Source: a bacterium A37T11 (GTDB lineage Bacteria; Bacteroidota; Bacteroidia; Sphingobacteriales; Sphingobacteriaceae). Taken from it: a DNA stretch of 64,000 nucleotides. The notes below the pieces were generated by a model, which worked only from the letters and a program-made list of their open reading frames with translations, had not been told where the DNA came from and searched no databases. Below are positions 55,772 through 64,000 of the stretch, one piece after another. The stretch lies in contig FOBR01000012.1 in NCBI GenBank assembly GCA_900109895.1, forward strand, positions 1 through 64,000, read 5' to 3'. Positions within the stretch are counted from its first letter, which is position 1; every line of letters begins with the position of its first letter. The position numbers and the translations under genes were made by a program.

Positions 55772-58708
55772 TTAGGCATGAATTGGATTTATTGCATCGA
55801 ATAATATTTCAACGGGGTGTAGTGCCTTACGCCCGGAGCCATCCTTTATCTGGTGCCGGCAACTGGTACCCGTGGCGGCGATGATGACTTCTTTACCCTG
55901 CCTGCGCACTTCAGGCAAAAGGACCAATTCGCCTATTTGCATCGATAAGTAGTAATGTTCTTTTTCATAACCAAAAGAGCCGGCCATGCCACAACATCCC
56001 GAGGCGATGCTTTGGACTTGGTAGTTGATAGGAAATGACAAGATCTGTTCAGAAGCGCTGGCAGCTTGCCACGCTTTTTGCTGGCAGTGCCCGTGGAATT
56101 TGATCGTTTTGTGTTTATCTGTAAATTGTTCTTTCTGTATCTTGCCCTCCTTTATTTCCTGTGCCAGGAATTCATCAATCAGAAAACTGTGCTTGGCGAG
56201 TTTCTGAGCTCCTTCCATGAAACTCTCCGCTACTAAATCCGGATATTCATCACGAAAGCTGAGGATGGCGGAGGGCTCTATACCGATGAGCGGAGATTCC
56301 TCGCTTACTAGCGGGCTTAAAAGCCTTACGTTTTTATCAGCTATCTGCTTGGCTTTGCGTAGCAGGCCTTTGGAAACGGCGGCCCTTCCGCTTTCTGTAT
56401 GGGCCGTAAGAAGGACTTCGTAGCCCAATATTTCTAGTAGCCTAATGGCTTTAACCCCTATTTCAACGTCCTGATAGTTGCTAAACTCATCACAGAACAG
56501 ATACACTTGCTTCTTGAATACGTTTGGGCGATCGGCTTGCCTTTTATAGACAGTATACCAACTGCGCAAGGTGTGCCTGTGAAGGGTGGGCAGTGAGCGT
56601 TCGGAAGCAAATCCGGCTATCCGCTTTAATAGGGTGCTTATACCTCTTCCGGTCATGAGATAGTTATATAAGCCCGGAAAGACAGCTCCCAGTTTTGAGA
56701 GGACATAATTGTTTGCGATCAGTCGCGAACGCAACGGAACACCGTTGGCATCTTGGTAGTGCTGCAGAAATTCAGCCTTCAATTTGGCCATATCCACCGT
56801 AGAAGGGCATTCAGACTTACAGCCCTTACAACTGATGCAAAGATCCATCACTTCCTTAATTTCCCGGTGGTCAAAGCGGTTTTGTTGATTGGAATGGGTT
56901 AGGAAATTACGCAAGATATTCGCCCTTGCGCGGGTAGTATCGCCTTCTTTGTGCGTAGCCATATAAGAAGGGCACATAGTGCCGCCCGCCAAATGGGATT
57001 TACGGCAATCTCCGGACCCATTGCATTGCTCCACATGTTGCAGCACATCTTGGCCGGGATACCTAAAGATCGTTTCAATGGCGGGGTGCTTCTGCCCGGG
57101 CGTATAACGCAGCATGCTGTTCATGGGAGGCGTATGAATGATTTTTCCGGGGTTGAAGATCCCCCCCGGATCCCAGGTCTGCTTGATGGACTTCAGGAGC
57201 TGATAGTTCTTCTCGCCGATCATCAGCGGGATAAACTCGCCGCGAAGCCGACCATCACCGTGCTCACCACTTAAGGAGCCTTGATAGCTTTTAACTAACT
57301 GGGCTACTTCTTGTGCAACGGTGCGAAATAGTTTATTTCCTTCTTCCGTTTTTAAATTGATAATTGGCCTGAGATGGAGCTCGCCAGAACCTGCATGGGC
57401 ATAATGCACCGAATACAGGTTGTACTTTTTGAGCAATTGGTCTACATCTCTTACATAATTGGGTAAGTCGTGAACATCTACAGCGGCATCCTCAATAACC
57501 GGCACGGCTTTTTCATCGCCGGGCAAGTTGCTGAGCAGACCAAGGCCTGCCTTGCGCAATGACCAAACGCGATTGCTTTCGCTGCCAATGAGCAATGGAA
57601 AATAATATCCCAAACCTTCTGCCCGCATGGCCGCCTCGGTTTGACGAACTTTGTGGTTAACCTCCTCCATTGTTTCCCCGAAAAATTCAATGACCAGCAA
57701 TGCAGCTGGGTCACCTTGCACAAAAAAGCGGTTTTCCCGCTGTTCCATATTGTCGCGCGTACATTCCAGGATGTAGTGGTCTATCAATTCAACTGCACCT
57801 GGCTGAAAATTGAGGGCGATTAGATTGGCTTGAAGTGCTTGTTCCAAACCATGGAAATGTACACAAAGCAATCCTGAGAATGGGGGCGGAAGGAGTTCCA
57901 GGTTCAGTTTAATTTCAGTAATGAGGGCCAGCGTGCCTTCTGAACCTGCCAGGAGCTTGCAAAAATTGAAATCTTCGCCTCCTGCAGTGAAGGGGGCTGT
58001 GTCCAGTAGCAGGTCGATGGCATAACCGGTATTGCGCCGATCTATTCTACGTTTGGGAAATTGTAGCCGAATCTCCTGCTGGTTTTCATAATTGCTCAGC
58101 TGGGTACGAATGCTGCGGTAAAGACTTGCTTCCATGGTATTCTCCGCGCACTTCGCTATAAATTCATCAAAAGTAAGTGCCTTGAACACCGCCTCAGACC
58201 CGTCACTAAGTAGCGCAGTAACCTCCAGGGTATGCTCCCGGGTACTTCTATAAACCACGCTATTGGAACCACACGAGTTGTTACCAACCATGCCGCCGAT
58301 CATTGCCCGGTTTGCCGTAGATGTCTCAGGACCGAAAAACAGACCATAGGGTTTCAGGAAGCGGTTGAGCTCGTCGCGCACGACGCCGGGCTGTACACGC
58401 ACCCAACGCTCCTCGCTATTTAACTCCAGTATCTGAGTGAAATGTCTGGATAGGTCTACCACGATGCCTGACCCCACCACCTGGCCAGCCAGCGAAGTGC
58501 CAGCGGTACGGGGAATGAGGGATGTGCCTTCACGCGAAGCAAAAGTAATGAGTGTTTTAAGATCATCCACCGTGTGGGGGATGGCAACCGCCAAGGGCAA
58601 TTCGGCATAGGCGGAAGCATCGGTGGCATATAGCAACCGGTTTTTCCGGTCTGTGAATAGTTCTCCCGCCAGCATACTTGCCAGCCCCCTAAGTTTGGCG
58701 GCATCCAT
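55772..58708 (-). CDS. ydiJ: FAD/Fe-S D-2-hydroxyglutarate dehydrogenase-like protein (YdiJ type)
   Basis: A 978-residue cytoplasmic or membrane-associated oxidoreductase. An N-terminal FAD-binding PCMH domain (residues about 25-210: LIPRTAGTSLAGQVVGSGIV, then MIGGMVGNNSCGSNSVVYRS), an FAD-oxidase C-terminal domain (about 240-530, with YAHAGSGELHLRPIINL and GSLSGEHGDGRLRGEF), a 4Fe-4S segment (CISCKGCKSECPSTVDM, about 640) and a CCG-type region (CCGMAGSFGYEKEHY) follow in order. This is the layout of YdiJ, which oxidises D-2-hydroxyglutarate to 2-oxoglutarate. Its place next to HglS, which makes D-2-hydroxyglutarate, fits. Last gene of the operon. Confidence 0.82.
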   Translation of the reverse strand: MDAAKLRGLASMLAGELFTDRKNRLLYATDASAYAELPLAVAIPHTVDDLKTLITFASREGTSLIPRTAGTSLAGQVVGSGIVVDLSRHFTQILELNSEERWVRVQPGVVRDELNRFLKPYGLFFGPETSTANRAMIGGMVGNNSCGSNSVVYRSTREHTLEVTALLSDGSEAVFKALTFDEFIAKCAENTMEASLYRSIRTQLSNYENQQEIRLQFPKRRIDRRNTGYAIDLLLDTAPFTAGGEDFNFCKLLAGSEGTLALITEIKLNLELLPPPFSGLLCVHFHGLEQALQANLIALNFQPGAVELIDHYILECTRDNMEQRENRFFVQGDPAALLVIEFFGETMEEVNHKVRQTEAAMRAEGLGYYFPLLIGSESNRVWSLRKAGLGLLSNLPGDEKAVPVIEDAAVDVHDLPNYVRDVDQLLKKYNLYSVHYAHAGSGELHLRPIINLKTEEGNKLFRTVAQEVAQLVKSYQGSLSGEHGDGRLRGEFIPLMIGEKNYQLLKSIKQTWDPGGIFNPGKIIHTPPMNSMLRYTPGQKHPAIETIFRYPGQDVLQHVEQCNGSGDCRKSHLAGGTMCPSYMATHKEGDTTRARANILRNFLTHSNQQNRFDHREIKEVMDLCISCKGCKSECPSTVDMAKLKAEFLQHYQDANGVPLRSRLIANNYVLSKLGAVFPGLYNYLMTGRGISTLLKRIAGFASERSLPTLHRHTLRSWYTVYKRQADRPNVFKKQVYLFCDEFSNYQDVEIGVKAIRLLEILGYEVLLTAHTESGRAAVSKGLLRKAKQIADKNVRLLSPLVSEESPLIGIEPSAILSFRDEYPDLVAESFMEGAQKLAKHSFLIDEFLAQEIKEGKIQKEQFTDKHKTIKFHGHCQQKAWQAASASEQILSFPINYQVQSIASGCCGMAGSFGYEKEHYYLSMQIGELVLLPEVRRQGKEVIIAATGTSCRHQIKDGSGRKALHPVEILFDAINPIHA

Positions 58709-58722
58709 GGGTTTTTCCTTCT

Positions 58723-60225
58723 TTATAGGTCAAATTTGATGCCTTGAGCCAAGGGTAGGCTGTTAGAGTAGTTGATGGTGTTTGTCTGCCGCCGCATATA
58801 AGCCTTCCAAGCCTCCGATCCACTCTCACGGCCACCACCGGTTTCTTTTTCGCCACCGAAGGCACCACCAATTTCGGCTCCGGAAGTACCAATGTTGACA
58901 TTGGCGATGCCGCAATCTGAACCGGTAGATGATAAAAATAATTCGGCCTCACGCAGATTTAGCGTCATGATGGAGGATGACAGTCCTTGTGGCACTCCAT
59001 TCTGTAGGGCGATGGCCTCTTCGATGGTTTTATATTTAATCACATAAAGGATCGGTGCAAAGGTCTCGTGCTGTACAATCGGGAAATGGTTTTCTACTGC
59101 TGCAATGCAAGGCTTCACATAGCATCCCGACTCAAAGCCCGGCCCTTTTAGCACACCGCCCTCCACGAGGAATGTGCCACCTTGCTCTTTGATCTGTACG
59201 ATACTGTTCAGGTAAGCAGCTACAGCCTCTTTGTCAATAAGCGGGCCCATGTGGTTGTGCTCATCCAATGGATCCCCTATGCGGATTTGTGCATAGGCCT
59301 TCGCCAACTTTTTAGTAAAAGCATCGTATACGCTTTCATGAATGATAAGCCTGCGGGTAGAGGTACAGCGTTGCCCTGCTGTACCTACAGCACCAAAAAC
59401 GGCACCAATGAGTGACATGTCCAAATCGGCATCTTTAGAAATGATGATGGCATTGTTACCACCAAGTTCAAGCAGTGATCTTCCCAACCTTGCAGCGACT
59501 GCCATAGCCACCTGCTTGCCCATACGGGTGGAACCCGTGGCCGAAATAAGCGGTATTCGGCTATCGTGGCTCAGCCATTCGCCAGTTTCTCGATGCCCGA
59601 TGATCAGACTGCTGATGCCTTCGGGCAACCCATTTTCCGTTAGAACGGTTAGCAAAATCTTTTGGCAGGCCACGGCGGTGAGTGGGGTCTTATCGGAGGG
59701 TTTCCAAATACAAACATTGCCACATACCAAGGCTAGCGCAGCATTCCAGCTCCAAACCGCCACTGGAAAATTGAAGGCACTGATGATGCCGACAATGCCC
59801 AGCGGATGCCACTGGTCATACATGCGGTGGCTGGGACGTTCGGATGCCATCGTAAAGCCGTATAATTGGCGTGACAATCCTACTGCAAAATCGCAGATAT
59901 CGATCATCTCCTGTACTTCGCCATAACCTTCTTGCAGGCTCTTGCCCATTTCATAAGAGACCAGTGTACCCAATTCCTTTTTATGCTTTCGTAATTGGTC
60001 ACCAAACTGCCGCACAATATCGCCTCTTTTAGGTGCCGGTACCAAGCGCCACTGCAAGTATGCTTCCTGCGCCTTTGCCACTATTTTTTGATATTCTTCC
60101 TTTCCAGTAAGGGTTACACTTCCAATGGCTTTGCCGTCTACCGGCGAATAACTCACTAAACTTTCGCTTGCCGATGCATCCTTAGCTTCTATATGAAGGG
60201 CTTTTAAACTGTTTTTAATATTCAT
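58723..60225 (-). CDS. ALDH7-type aldehyde dehydrogenase (2-aminoadipate semialdehyde dehydrogenase candidate)
   Basis: A 500-residue NAD(P)-dependent aldehyde dehydrogenase. The Rossmann part has GIVGIISAFNFPVAVWSWNA and WKPSDKTPLT. The catalytic Glu is in LLELGGNN and the catalytic Cys in GTAGQRCTSTRRLIIHE. The GTAGQRCTSTRR form and the ending GGEKETGGGRESGSEAWKAY characterise the antiquitin/ALDH7 group (AmaB, Pcd), which oxidises 2-aminoadipate-6-semialdehyde to 2-aminoadipate in lysine breakdown. It sits 18 bp after hglS and 14 bp before ydiJ, which supports that role. Confidence 0.82.
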   Translation of the reverse strand: MNIKNSLKALHIEAKDASASESLVSYSPVDGKAIGSVTLTGKEEYQKIVAKAQEAYLQWRLVPAPKRGDIVRQFGDQLRKHKKELGTLVSYEMGKSLQEGYGEVQEMIDICDFAVGLSRQLYGFTMASERPSHRMYDQWHPLGIVGIISAFNFPVAVWSWNAALALVCGNVCIWKPSDKTPLTAVACQKILLTVLTENGLPEGISSLIIGHRETGEWLSHDSRIPLISATGSTRMGKQVAMAVAARLGRSLLELGGNNAIIISKDADLDMSLIGAVFGAVGTAGQRCTSTRRLIIHESVYDAFTKKLAKAYAQIRIGDPLDEHNHMGPLIDKEAVAAYLNSIVQIKEQGGTFLVEGGVLKGPGFESGCYVKPCIAAVENHFPIVQHETFAPILYVIKYKTIEEAIALQNGVPQGLSSSIMTLNLREAELFLSSTGSDCGIANVNIGTSGAEIGGAFGGEKETGGGRESGSEAWKAYMRRQTNTINYSNSLPLAQGIKFDL

Positions 60226-60243
60226 TTATAGATTATTTCAGCG

Positions 60244-61149
60244 TTAAGAACGCGTTTGTTTAAGGTATGTGCTTTCAAATATCTTGTCGGCATTGCCGGT
60301 CTCAAAACCTTCTCTCCGATGTTCAGGTTTAATTTCCTGTGGTGCCAGGTGCTGGTATTGAGGCAACACTAACCGCTCGGCAAATTCCACATAGCTACCG
60401 GCTATGGACATTGTTTTCCCGCCGGCGAAGGCGGCTTCCTGCAAATCAGCTACGGTACTGCTTTGGCGTAACAGTCCGTCTGGGCTTACTTTAATCTTTC
60501 CTCCCACCGTATTTAATGTTATGCCCAAATCTTCTACAAAAACATTAAATTCCTCCAGCGTATTATACCCGTGTTTTAATGCATGTACACTTATGGTGTA
60601 GTGGTTCAAATAATATCTATTGTAAATGACCCAGGCAGCATATTCACTTTCCTCAAGCAATGCTTGGTATTCTTCTTTGGAAGGCAGCGGCCATAATGCT
60701 GTATGGAAAAACCTGCCGATAGCGTCACCATCATCCAAATTCAGCTGGTCTACCGGGTCCCCGGTAATGGGTGTTGTGTATTTGTGAATGATCTGTTGGG
60801 CTTTTTCAGAGAGCTGGTCCACGATCAATTCACTCATAAAAATACGCGGATAATTAGCCGATGGAGGTGCATACCAATATGCGTTAAGCTTTTTTCCTTC
60901 AAAGTAATAGTAATCCCTTTTTTTGTATCCGTGGTGAAGAAAGATTTTTTCAAAGGAAGCGATCCCCAAGTGAGGTACTCCGAGCGTCCTAAAGGCGATA
61001 TGGTCATTTACAATTTCCTGTTGGGAACCGACCACGCCCTGAGCTACTAAAGCTTCGGTGATTTTTTTAACTGCTGGCACTTTATCCTGATAACGGTCAA
61101 AAAGGATATTTAAAAAAATATCCAGTGTTTGTTGATGCTGAAACTTCAT
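60244..61149 (-). CDS. hglS: HglS-type 2-oxoadipate dioxygenase/decarboxylase (DUF1338)
   Basis: About 301 residues from the ATG ending at 61149 (an in-frame ATG at 61170 adds seven and overlaps the upstream stop). It matches the DUF1338 family: an N-terminal NDHIAFRTLG with a metal-ligand His (H50) and an Arg (R54), HHGYKKRDYYYFEGKKLNAY, the mid-protein YYLNHYTISVHALKHGYNTL with a second His, and GSYVEFAERLVLP with the third, glutamate ligand. HglS converts 2-oxoadipate with O2 to D-2-hydroxyglutarate and CO2 in lysine catabolism. Genes for the next enzyme (YdiJ-like) and an earlier one (ALDH7) follow in the same operon. Confidence 0.85.
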   Translation of the reverse strand: MKFQHQQTLDIFLNILFDRYQDKVPAVKKITEALVAQGVVGSQQEIVNDHIAFRTLGVPHLGIASFEKIFLHHGYKKRDYYYFEGKKLNAYWYAPPSANYPRIFMSELIVDQLSEKAQQIIHKYTTPITGDPVDQLNLDDGDAIGRFFHTALWPLPSKEEYQALLEESEYAAWVIYNRYYLNHYTISVHALKHGYNTLEEFNVFVEDLGITLNTVGGKIKVSPDGLLRQSSTVADLQEAAFAGGKTMSIAGSYVEFAERLVLPQYQHLAPQEIKPEHRREGFETGNADKIFESTYLKQTRS

Positions 61150-61166
61150 AATAACTAAATAAATGG

Positions 61167-62006
61167 TCAATATGCCTCTACAATTTCTTTTGTGCGCCTT
61201 TCCACTTCCTTAATCAATAGTGGAAAACCTGGATAGGTCATGTCGTGTCCATAACCCTGTAGTTCGATGAGTCGGGTGTACTTGTGTCCTACAATTTTCA
61301 TCATACGGGCCAGGTAAGCATTTTCATCATACCTTCCCAGCATTTCCAGTTCCCTATCGCCTGTTATTAAAAGCAACGGTGGCGCATCTGCTCGTACATA
61401 GTACAAAGGGGCGTATTGATCAATGACAGGCTGAGTATCTTTTATACCAGACTCCTTACGGATGGTAAAATGTGTGATGGCCTGGCCACTGAATGGGATG
61501 AGTTCAGCGATATTATTTGCATCTATGCCATATTTAGCCAGGTACTCCTTATTTAAGGTGAGCATCATATCGAGGTACCCGCCTGCAGAATGTCCCGAAA
61601 CAAAGATCAGCCTATCATTCCCACCATAGGCAGCTATATGCTTAAATACCCAGGCAACCGCTGCCACTGCATCATCAATAATTTCACGGCCCTTTACCCG
61701 CGGGGACAACCGGTATCCTACTCCAACCACCGCAAATCCCTGCTTTTTCAATGCTTCGGGAATCTCCTTGTTACCTCCAGTTAGATTTCCCCCATGAAAC
61801 CACACCACGGTCGCAAAGTTTTTTTTATTGGTTGGATAGTAGATATCCAACTTGCAACGCTCTCCTATATACGCATCTTTTTGTGTCCTTTCATAATACG
61901 GAATGTCCCTTTTGAGATCATAATTTGTCGTTTGGGCGAAGGTAGTTAATGTGGATATATAAATAAGAAAGAATAATAGTACATATTTTATTTTGATCAT
62001 CCTCAA
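61167..62006 (-). CDS. Secreted alpha/beta hydrolase (BD-FAE/arylformamidase-like)
   Basis: A 279-residue protein with a signal peptide (YVLLFFLIYISTLTTFAQ). The oxyanion motif is WFHGGNLTGGNKEIPEA, the nucleophile elbow FVSGHSAGGYLDMM, the acid lies near LLITGDRELEM, and the histidine in ELQGYGHDMTYPGFPLL. It resembles carboxylesterase/BD-FAE and kynurenine-formamidase-type enzymes. It is the first gene of the operon with hglS, the aldehyde dehydrogenase and ydiJ, although an exported esterase has no obvious step in 2-aminoadipate breakdown. Confidence 0.75.
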   Translation of the reverse strand: MRMIKIKYVLLFFLIYISTLTTFAQTTNYDLKRDIPYYERTQKDAYIGERCKLDIYYPTNKKNFATVVWFHGGNLTGGNKEIPEALKKQGFAVVGVGYRLSPRVKGREIIDDAVAAVAWVFKHIAAYGGNDRLIFVSGHSAGGYLDMMLTLNKEYLAKYGIDANNIAELIPFSGQAITHFTIRKESGIKDTQPVIDQYAPLYYVRADAPPLLLITGDRELEMLGRYDENAYLARMMKIVGHKYTRLIELQGYGHDMTYPGFPLLIKEVERRTKEIVEAY

Positions 62007-62113
62007 ATAGACTTAATAATAGCGGTAAAATTAAATAAAAAATCGTATCTTCATAACAATCCCATTATGAATTCCCTCGTACCATGTATCAAACTTTGGA
62101 AATGACAATATTG

Positions 62114-62145
62114 TTTTGCCAAACCACTCAATTAAAATATATTTG
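62114..62145 (+). promoter_or_regulatory. Bacteroidota-type promoter of the XRE-cupin regulator
   Basis: TTTTG (62114-62118) and TATATTTG (62138-62145), separated by 19 bp, match the TTTG / TAnnTTTG consensus and spacing. The regulator's ATG follows at 62165. Confidence 0.6.
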
Positions 62146-62164
62146 CCCCTGAAAGACGGCATTG

Positions 62165-62743
62165 ATGAAAGAAGATATCCTAATTAAAATAGGAAACCAA
62201 ATTAAGGAGCGAAGGAAAAATAAGGGGATAACTATCCAAGAACTAGCAGATAAAGCTTCAGTTAGTAAGGGATTGATATCACAAATTGAAAACAGCCGAG
62301 CTATTCCTTCATTAATGGTTCTTATAGAAATAATCCGGGCCTTGGATATAGATCTCAACATCTTTTTCAAAGAAATAGATCTTGATAAAACTGCAAAAAC
62401 AATTTTGGTTAAACGCAAAGATGAATACTATTATTTTGAAAAGGAACAAGCTTTAGGTTTTAAATACCACCGGATATTTACCAAGGCGATCGAAAACTCT
62501 ACGGTTGATATCGTTTTATTGGAACTGGAACCTAATGCCAGCAGACCAATGGTAATAACGGAAGCTTTTGAATATAAGTATATGCTTATTGGTCAAATTG
62601 AATATTGTTTTGAAAATGAAAAAATAACTCTGAATGAGGGAGATTCAATGCTTTTTGACGGAAGAATTCCTCACACTCCACGCAATCTAACTCAAATTAG
62701 CGCCCTAATGCTTGTTATATACTTTTTTGAAGATAAAATTTAA
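62165..62743 (+). CDS. XRE-family regulator with C-terminal cupin domain
   Basis: A 192-residue protein starting at the ATG at 62165 (a TTG lies one codon upstream). The N-terminal helix-turn-helix is textbook XRE: IKERRKNKGITIQELADKAS, then VSKGLISQIENSRAIPSLMV. The C-terminal cupin has VLLELEPNASRPMVITEAFE, then EYCFENEKITLNEGDSMLFD and GRIPHTPRN. Such regulators sense a small ligand in the cupin. It is divergent from the lysine/HglS operon and followed by an aminotransferase gene, so it may control one or both. The cupin lacks the usual His-x-His metal pair. Confidence 0.85.
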   Translation: MKEDILIKIGNQIKERRKNKGITIQELADKASVSKGLISQIENSRAIPSLMVLIEIIRALDIDLNIFFKEIDLDKTAKTILVKRKDEYYYFEKEQALGFKYHRIFTKAIENSTVDIVLLELEPNASRPMVITEAFEYKYMLIGQIEYCFENEKITLNEGDSMLFDGRIPHTPRNLTQISALMLVIYFFEDKI

Positions 62744-63123
62744 AATAAAGTTAAAATTTTTTAAATATTTAACCTTATCTTATATTTTTGTTATAATATT
62801 CAATAAATTTATTATTCAATCACAGCTTTTTAATTTATAAATTAAATAAAATAGCTATTATATTTATACCTTTTCCATTATTATTTGCATAATTACATTC
62901 TTAATAACAAAATCGACCCCTGAAACTAAAAATTTTTCTTAATCCATTTAAAAATTCATTAAGTGTTTCAAAAAGTTTATTAATACTAAACTTTATTGAT
63001 AAAAAAATTTAAAAATGAATACATAATATTTAACAAAACAAATATTTAGCATAATTTAAAAAATATTTTTTTGTTTTTTTAATATGAAATGTTTAATATT
63101 GCTAAACATTTGATAACCAAACC
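62744..63123 (+). promoter_or_regulatory. AT-rich 380-bp gap with a dyad before the aminotransferase gene
   Basis: This stretch is strongly AT-rich and has no ORF. Its one clear signal is AAATGTTTA (63087-63095) and TAAACATTT (63103-63111), perfect 9-bp arms with a 7-nt spacer, ending 12 bp before the ATG at 63124. That is the position of a repressor operator, plausibly for the XRE-cupin protein. No clear TAnnTTTG box was found. Confidence 0.5.
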
Positions 63124-64000
63124 ATGTTAGAGAAATTAAAAAAAGCCGAAATGCATTTAAAAACCGAAGGCGATATCAATTTATCTGTTGAGAGAAAAGC
63201 CTGGCAAGAAAACATGGATGATCCATTGACAACTGAAATTCTTGAAAAAGATTCCTTATTTTTCCTTCACCAATCTCTTTCAACTCCATGTCTGGATGTT
63301 TTAGAATCAACAGAAAGTATTTATTTAACAAATGTCCAAGGCAACAAGTATATGGATTTTCATGGTAACAGTGTCCACCAGCTGGGTTACCGAAACGCTT
63401 ATATCCTTGATCAAGTAAAGAAACAATTGGATATCCTTCCTTTTTCACCTAGGCGCTTCACTAATTTGCCTGCAGTAGAGCTTGCAGAAAAGTTGGTAAA
63501 TCTTACAAATGGACAGTTAAGCAGGGTACTTTTTGCGCCTGGAGGCACTTCCGCAATGAGCATGGCCCTGAAACTAGCGCGCATAGCTTCAGGAAAATTT
63601 AAAACTATATCCATGTATGATTCCTTTCATGGCGCATCTATGGACAGTATTTCTGTAGGCGGTGAATACTTATTTCATAGAGAGTTAGGCCCATTGCTGC
63701 CGGGTTGTATCCACGTACCTCCCGTAGATACGTATCGTGGAATGTGGTATAATGACCATACACAAGATGGAGATCTCGCGTACGCCAATTATATTGAATA
63801 TATTATAGAAAAAGAAGGAGATATAGGCGCTATTGTAGCAGAAACCATGCGAAGTACAGTGGTACATGTACCATCAAAAGCCTATTGGAAGCGCATCCGG
63901 CAAATCTGCGATAAGCACCAGATATTGCTGATTCTTGATGAAGTACCTATTGGTATGGGCCGCACAGGAAACATGTTTGCTTATCAGCATTATGACATCA
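63124..64000 (+). CDS. Class III aminotransferase-fold enzyme (PbfA-like), cut by window end
   Basis: At least 292 residues; the frame is open to the last base. The N-terminal segment (GDINLSVERKAWQ, then LFFLHQSLSTPCLDVLES), NKYMDFHGNSVHQLGY, LPFSPRRFTNLPAVELAEKL, LFAPGGTSAMSMALKLARIA, SMYDSFHGASMDSISVGGEY and LILDEVPIGMGRTGNMFAYQ fit the class III (PF00202) fold. The FHQSLSTPCL and FHGNSVHQ-GY pattern recalls, from memory, the (R)-1-hydroxy-2-aminoethylphosphonate ammonia-lyase PbfA group. The PLP lysine lies beyond the window. A transaminase for lysine or 2-aminoadipate is the alternative, given the operon opposite. Confidence 0.75.
   Translation, partial: MLEKLKKAEMHLKTEGDINLSVERKAWQENMDDPLTTEILEKDSLFFLHQSLSTPCLDVLESTESIYLTNVQGNKYMDFHGNSVHQLGYRNAYILDQVKKQLDILPFSPRRFTNLPAVELAEKLVNLTNGQLSRVLFAPGGTSAMSMALKLARIASGKFKTISMYDSFHGASMDSISVGGEYLFHRELGPLLPGCIHVPPVDTYRGMWYNDHTQDGDLAYANYIEYIIEKEGDIGAIVAETMRSTVVHVPSKAYWKRIRQICDKHQILLILDEVPIGMGRTGNMFAYQHYDI

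Noticed and set aside
55210-55884. 224-residue + strand ORF opposite tolC
   Set aside because: Antisense across tolC and the operon gap; translation looks like reversed coding sequence.
1-64000. CRISPR array, prophage or integrative element
   Set aside because: No regularly spaced repeats, cas genes, integrase, phage structural or conjugation genes were seen; the only mobile sign is the IS end at the left edge and the palindrome at 8337.

Overview
The window looks like a chromosome segment of a Bacteroidota bacterium, most likely in or near the Sphingobacteriaceae (Pedobacter/Mucilaginibacter/Sphingobacterium type). The reasons are three SusC/SusD pairs, lipoprotein signal peptides throughout, few Shine-Dalgarno sites, several TAnnTTTG (-7) promoter boxes, and FtsX/MacB permeases and TonB receptors typical of the phylum. 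The genus is inferred. No rRNA, tRNA or CRISPR array was seen.

Layout. (1) 1-16.5 kb holds two mirror-image copies of one gene set: SusC, SusD, a TlpA-like thioredoxin with a C-terminal extension, and, convergent with these, a small secreted peptide with a Cys-x7-Cys pair and a MauE/DoxX-like membrane protein with a Cys-x-Cys motif. The left copy is decaying: an IS4-type transposase end abuts a headless susC, and its mauE-like gene carries a stop codon and a frameshift. The right copy looks intact. Between them lie two Crp/Fnr-like regulators, an AraC-like regulator with an overlapping 39-codon ORF, and a palindromic, REP-like multi-hairpin element. This is the best candidate for an undescribed system: an outer-membrane SusCD complex plus a redox pair dedicated to a small disulfide peptide. 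(2) 17-24 kb: an XRE regulator, a lipoprotein, a TonB-dependent siderophore-type receptor with a Fur-like operator in its promoter, and a MacB-type permease with a sigma54-like promoter and an upstream 11-bp inverted repeat. (3) 24-40 kb: a polysaccharide-utilisation-type locus. It has a propeller/toroid protein, an ECF sigma factor, SusC, SusD, a PhoPQ-related hydrolase, a GH2 enzyme with the exo-beta-D-glucosaminidase signature, a XylR/AraC regulator, a sugar MFS transporter and a ROK kinase. This suggests chitosan-oligosaccharide or glucosamine use. (4) 40-48.6 kb: a TetR-controlled operon of adaptor, RND pump, TolC, DUF2141, EXPERA-domain protein, SDR and FUSC-like protein, with a palindrome over the tetR start codon. 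(5) 48.7-55.7 kb: a 38-aa membrane miniprotein, a secreted lipase-like lipoprotein, and a second RND/adaptor/TolC operon. (6) 55.7-62 kb: a lower lysine/2-aminoadipate catabolic operon of alpha/beta hydrolase, HglS (DUF1338), ALDH7-type aldehyde dehydrogenase and YdiJ-like D-2-hydroxyglutarate dehydrogenase. Divergent to it are an XRE-cupin regulator and a class-III aminotransferase-fold gene cut by the window end.

All functional calls rest on reading motifs by eye. No database search was possible.
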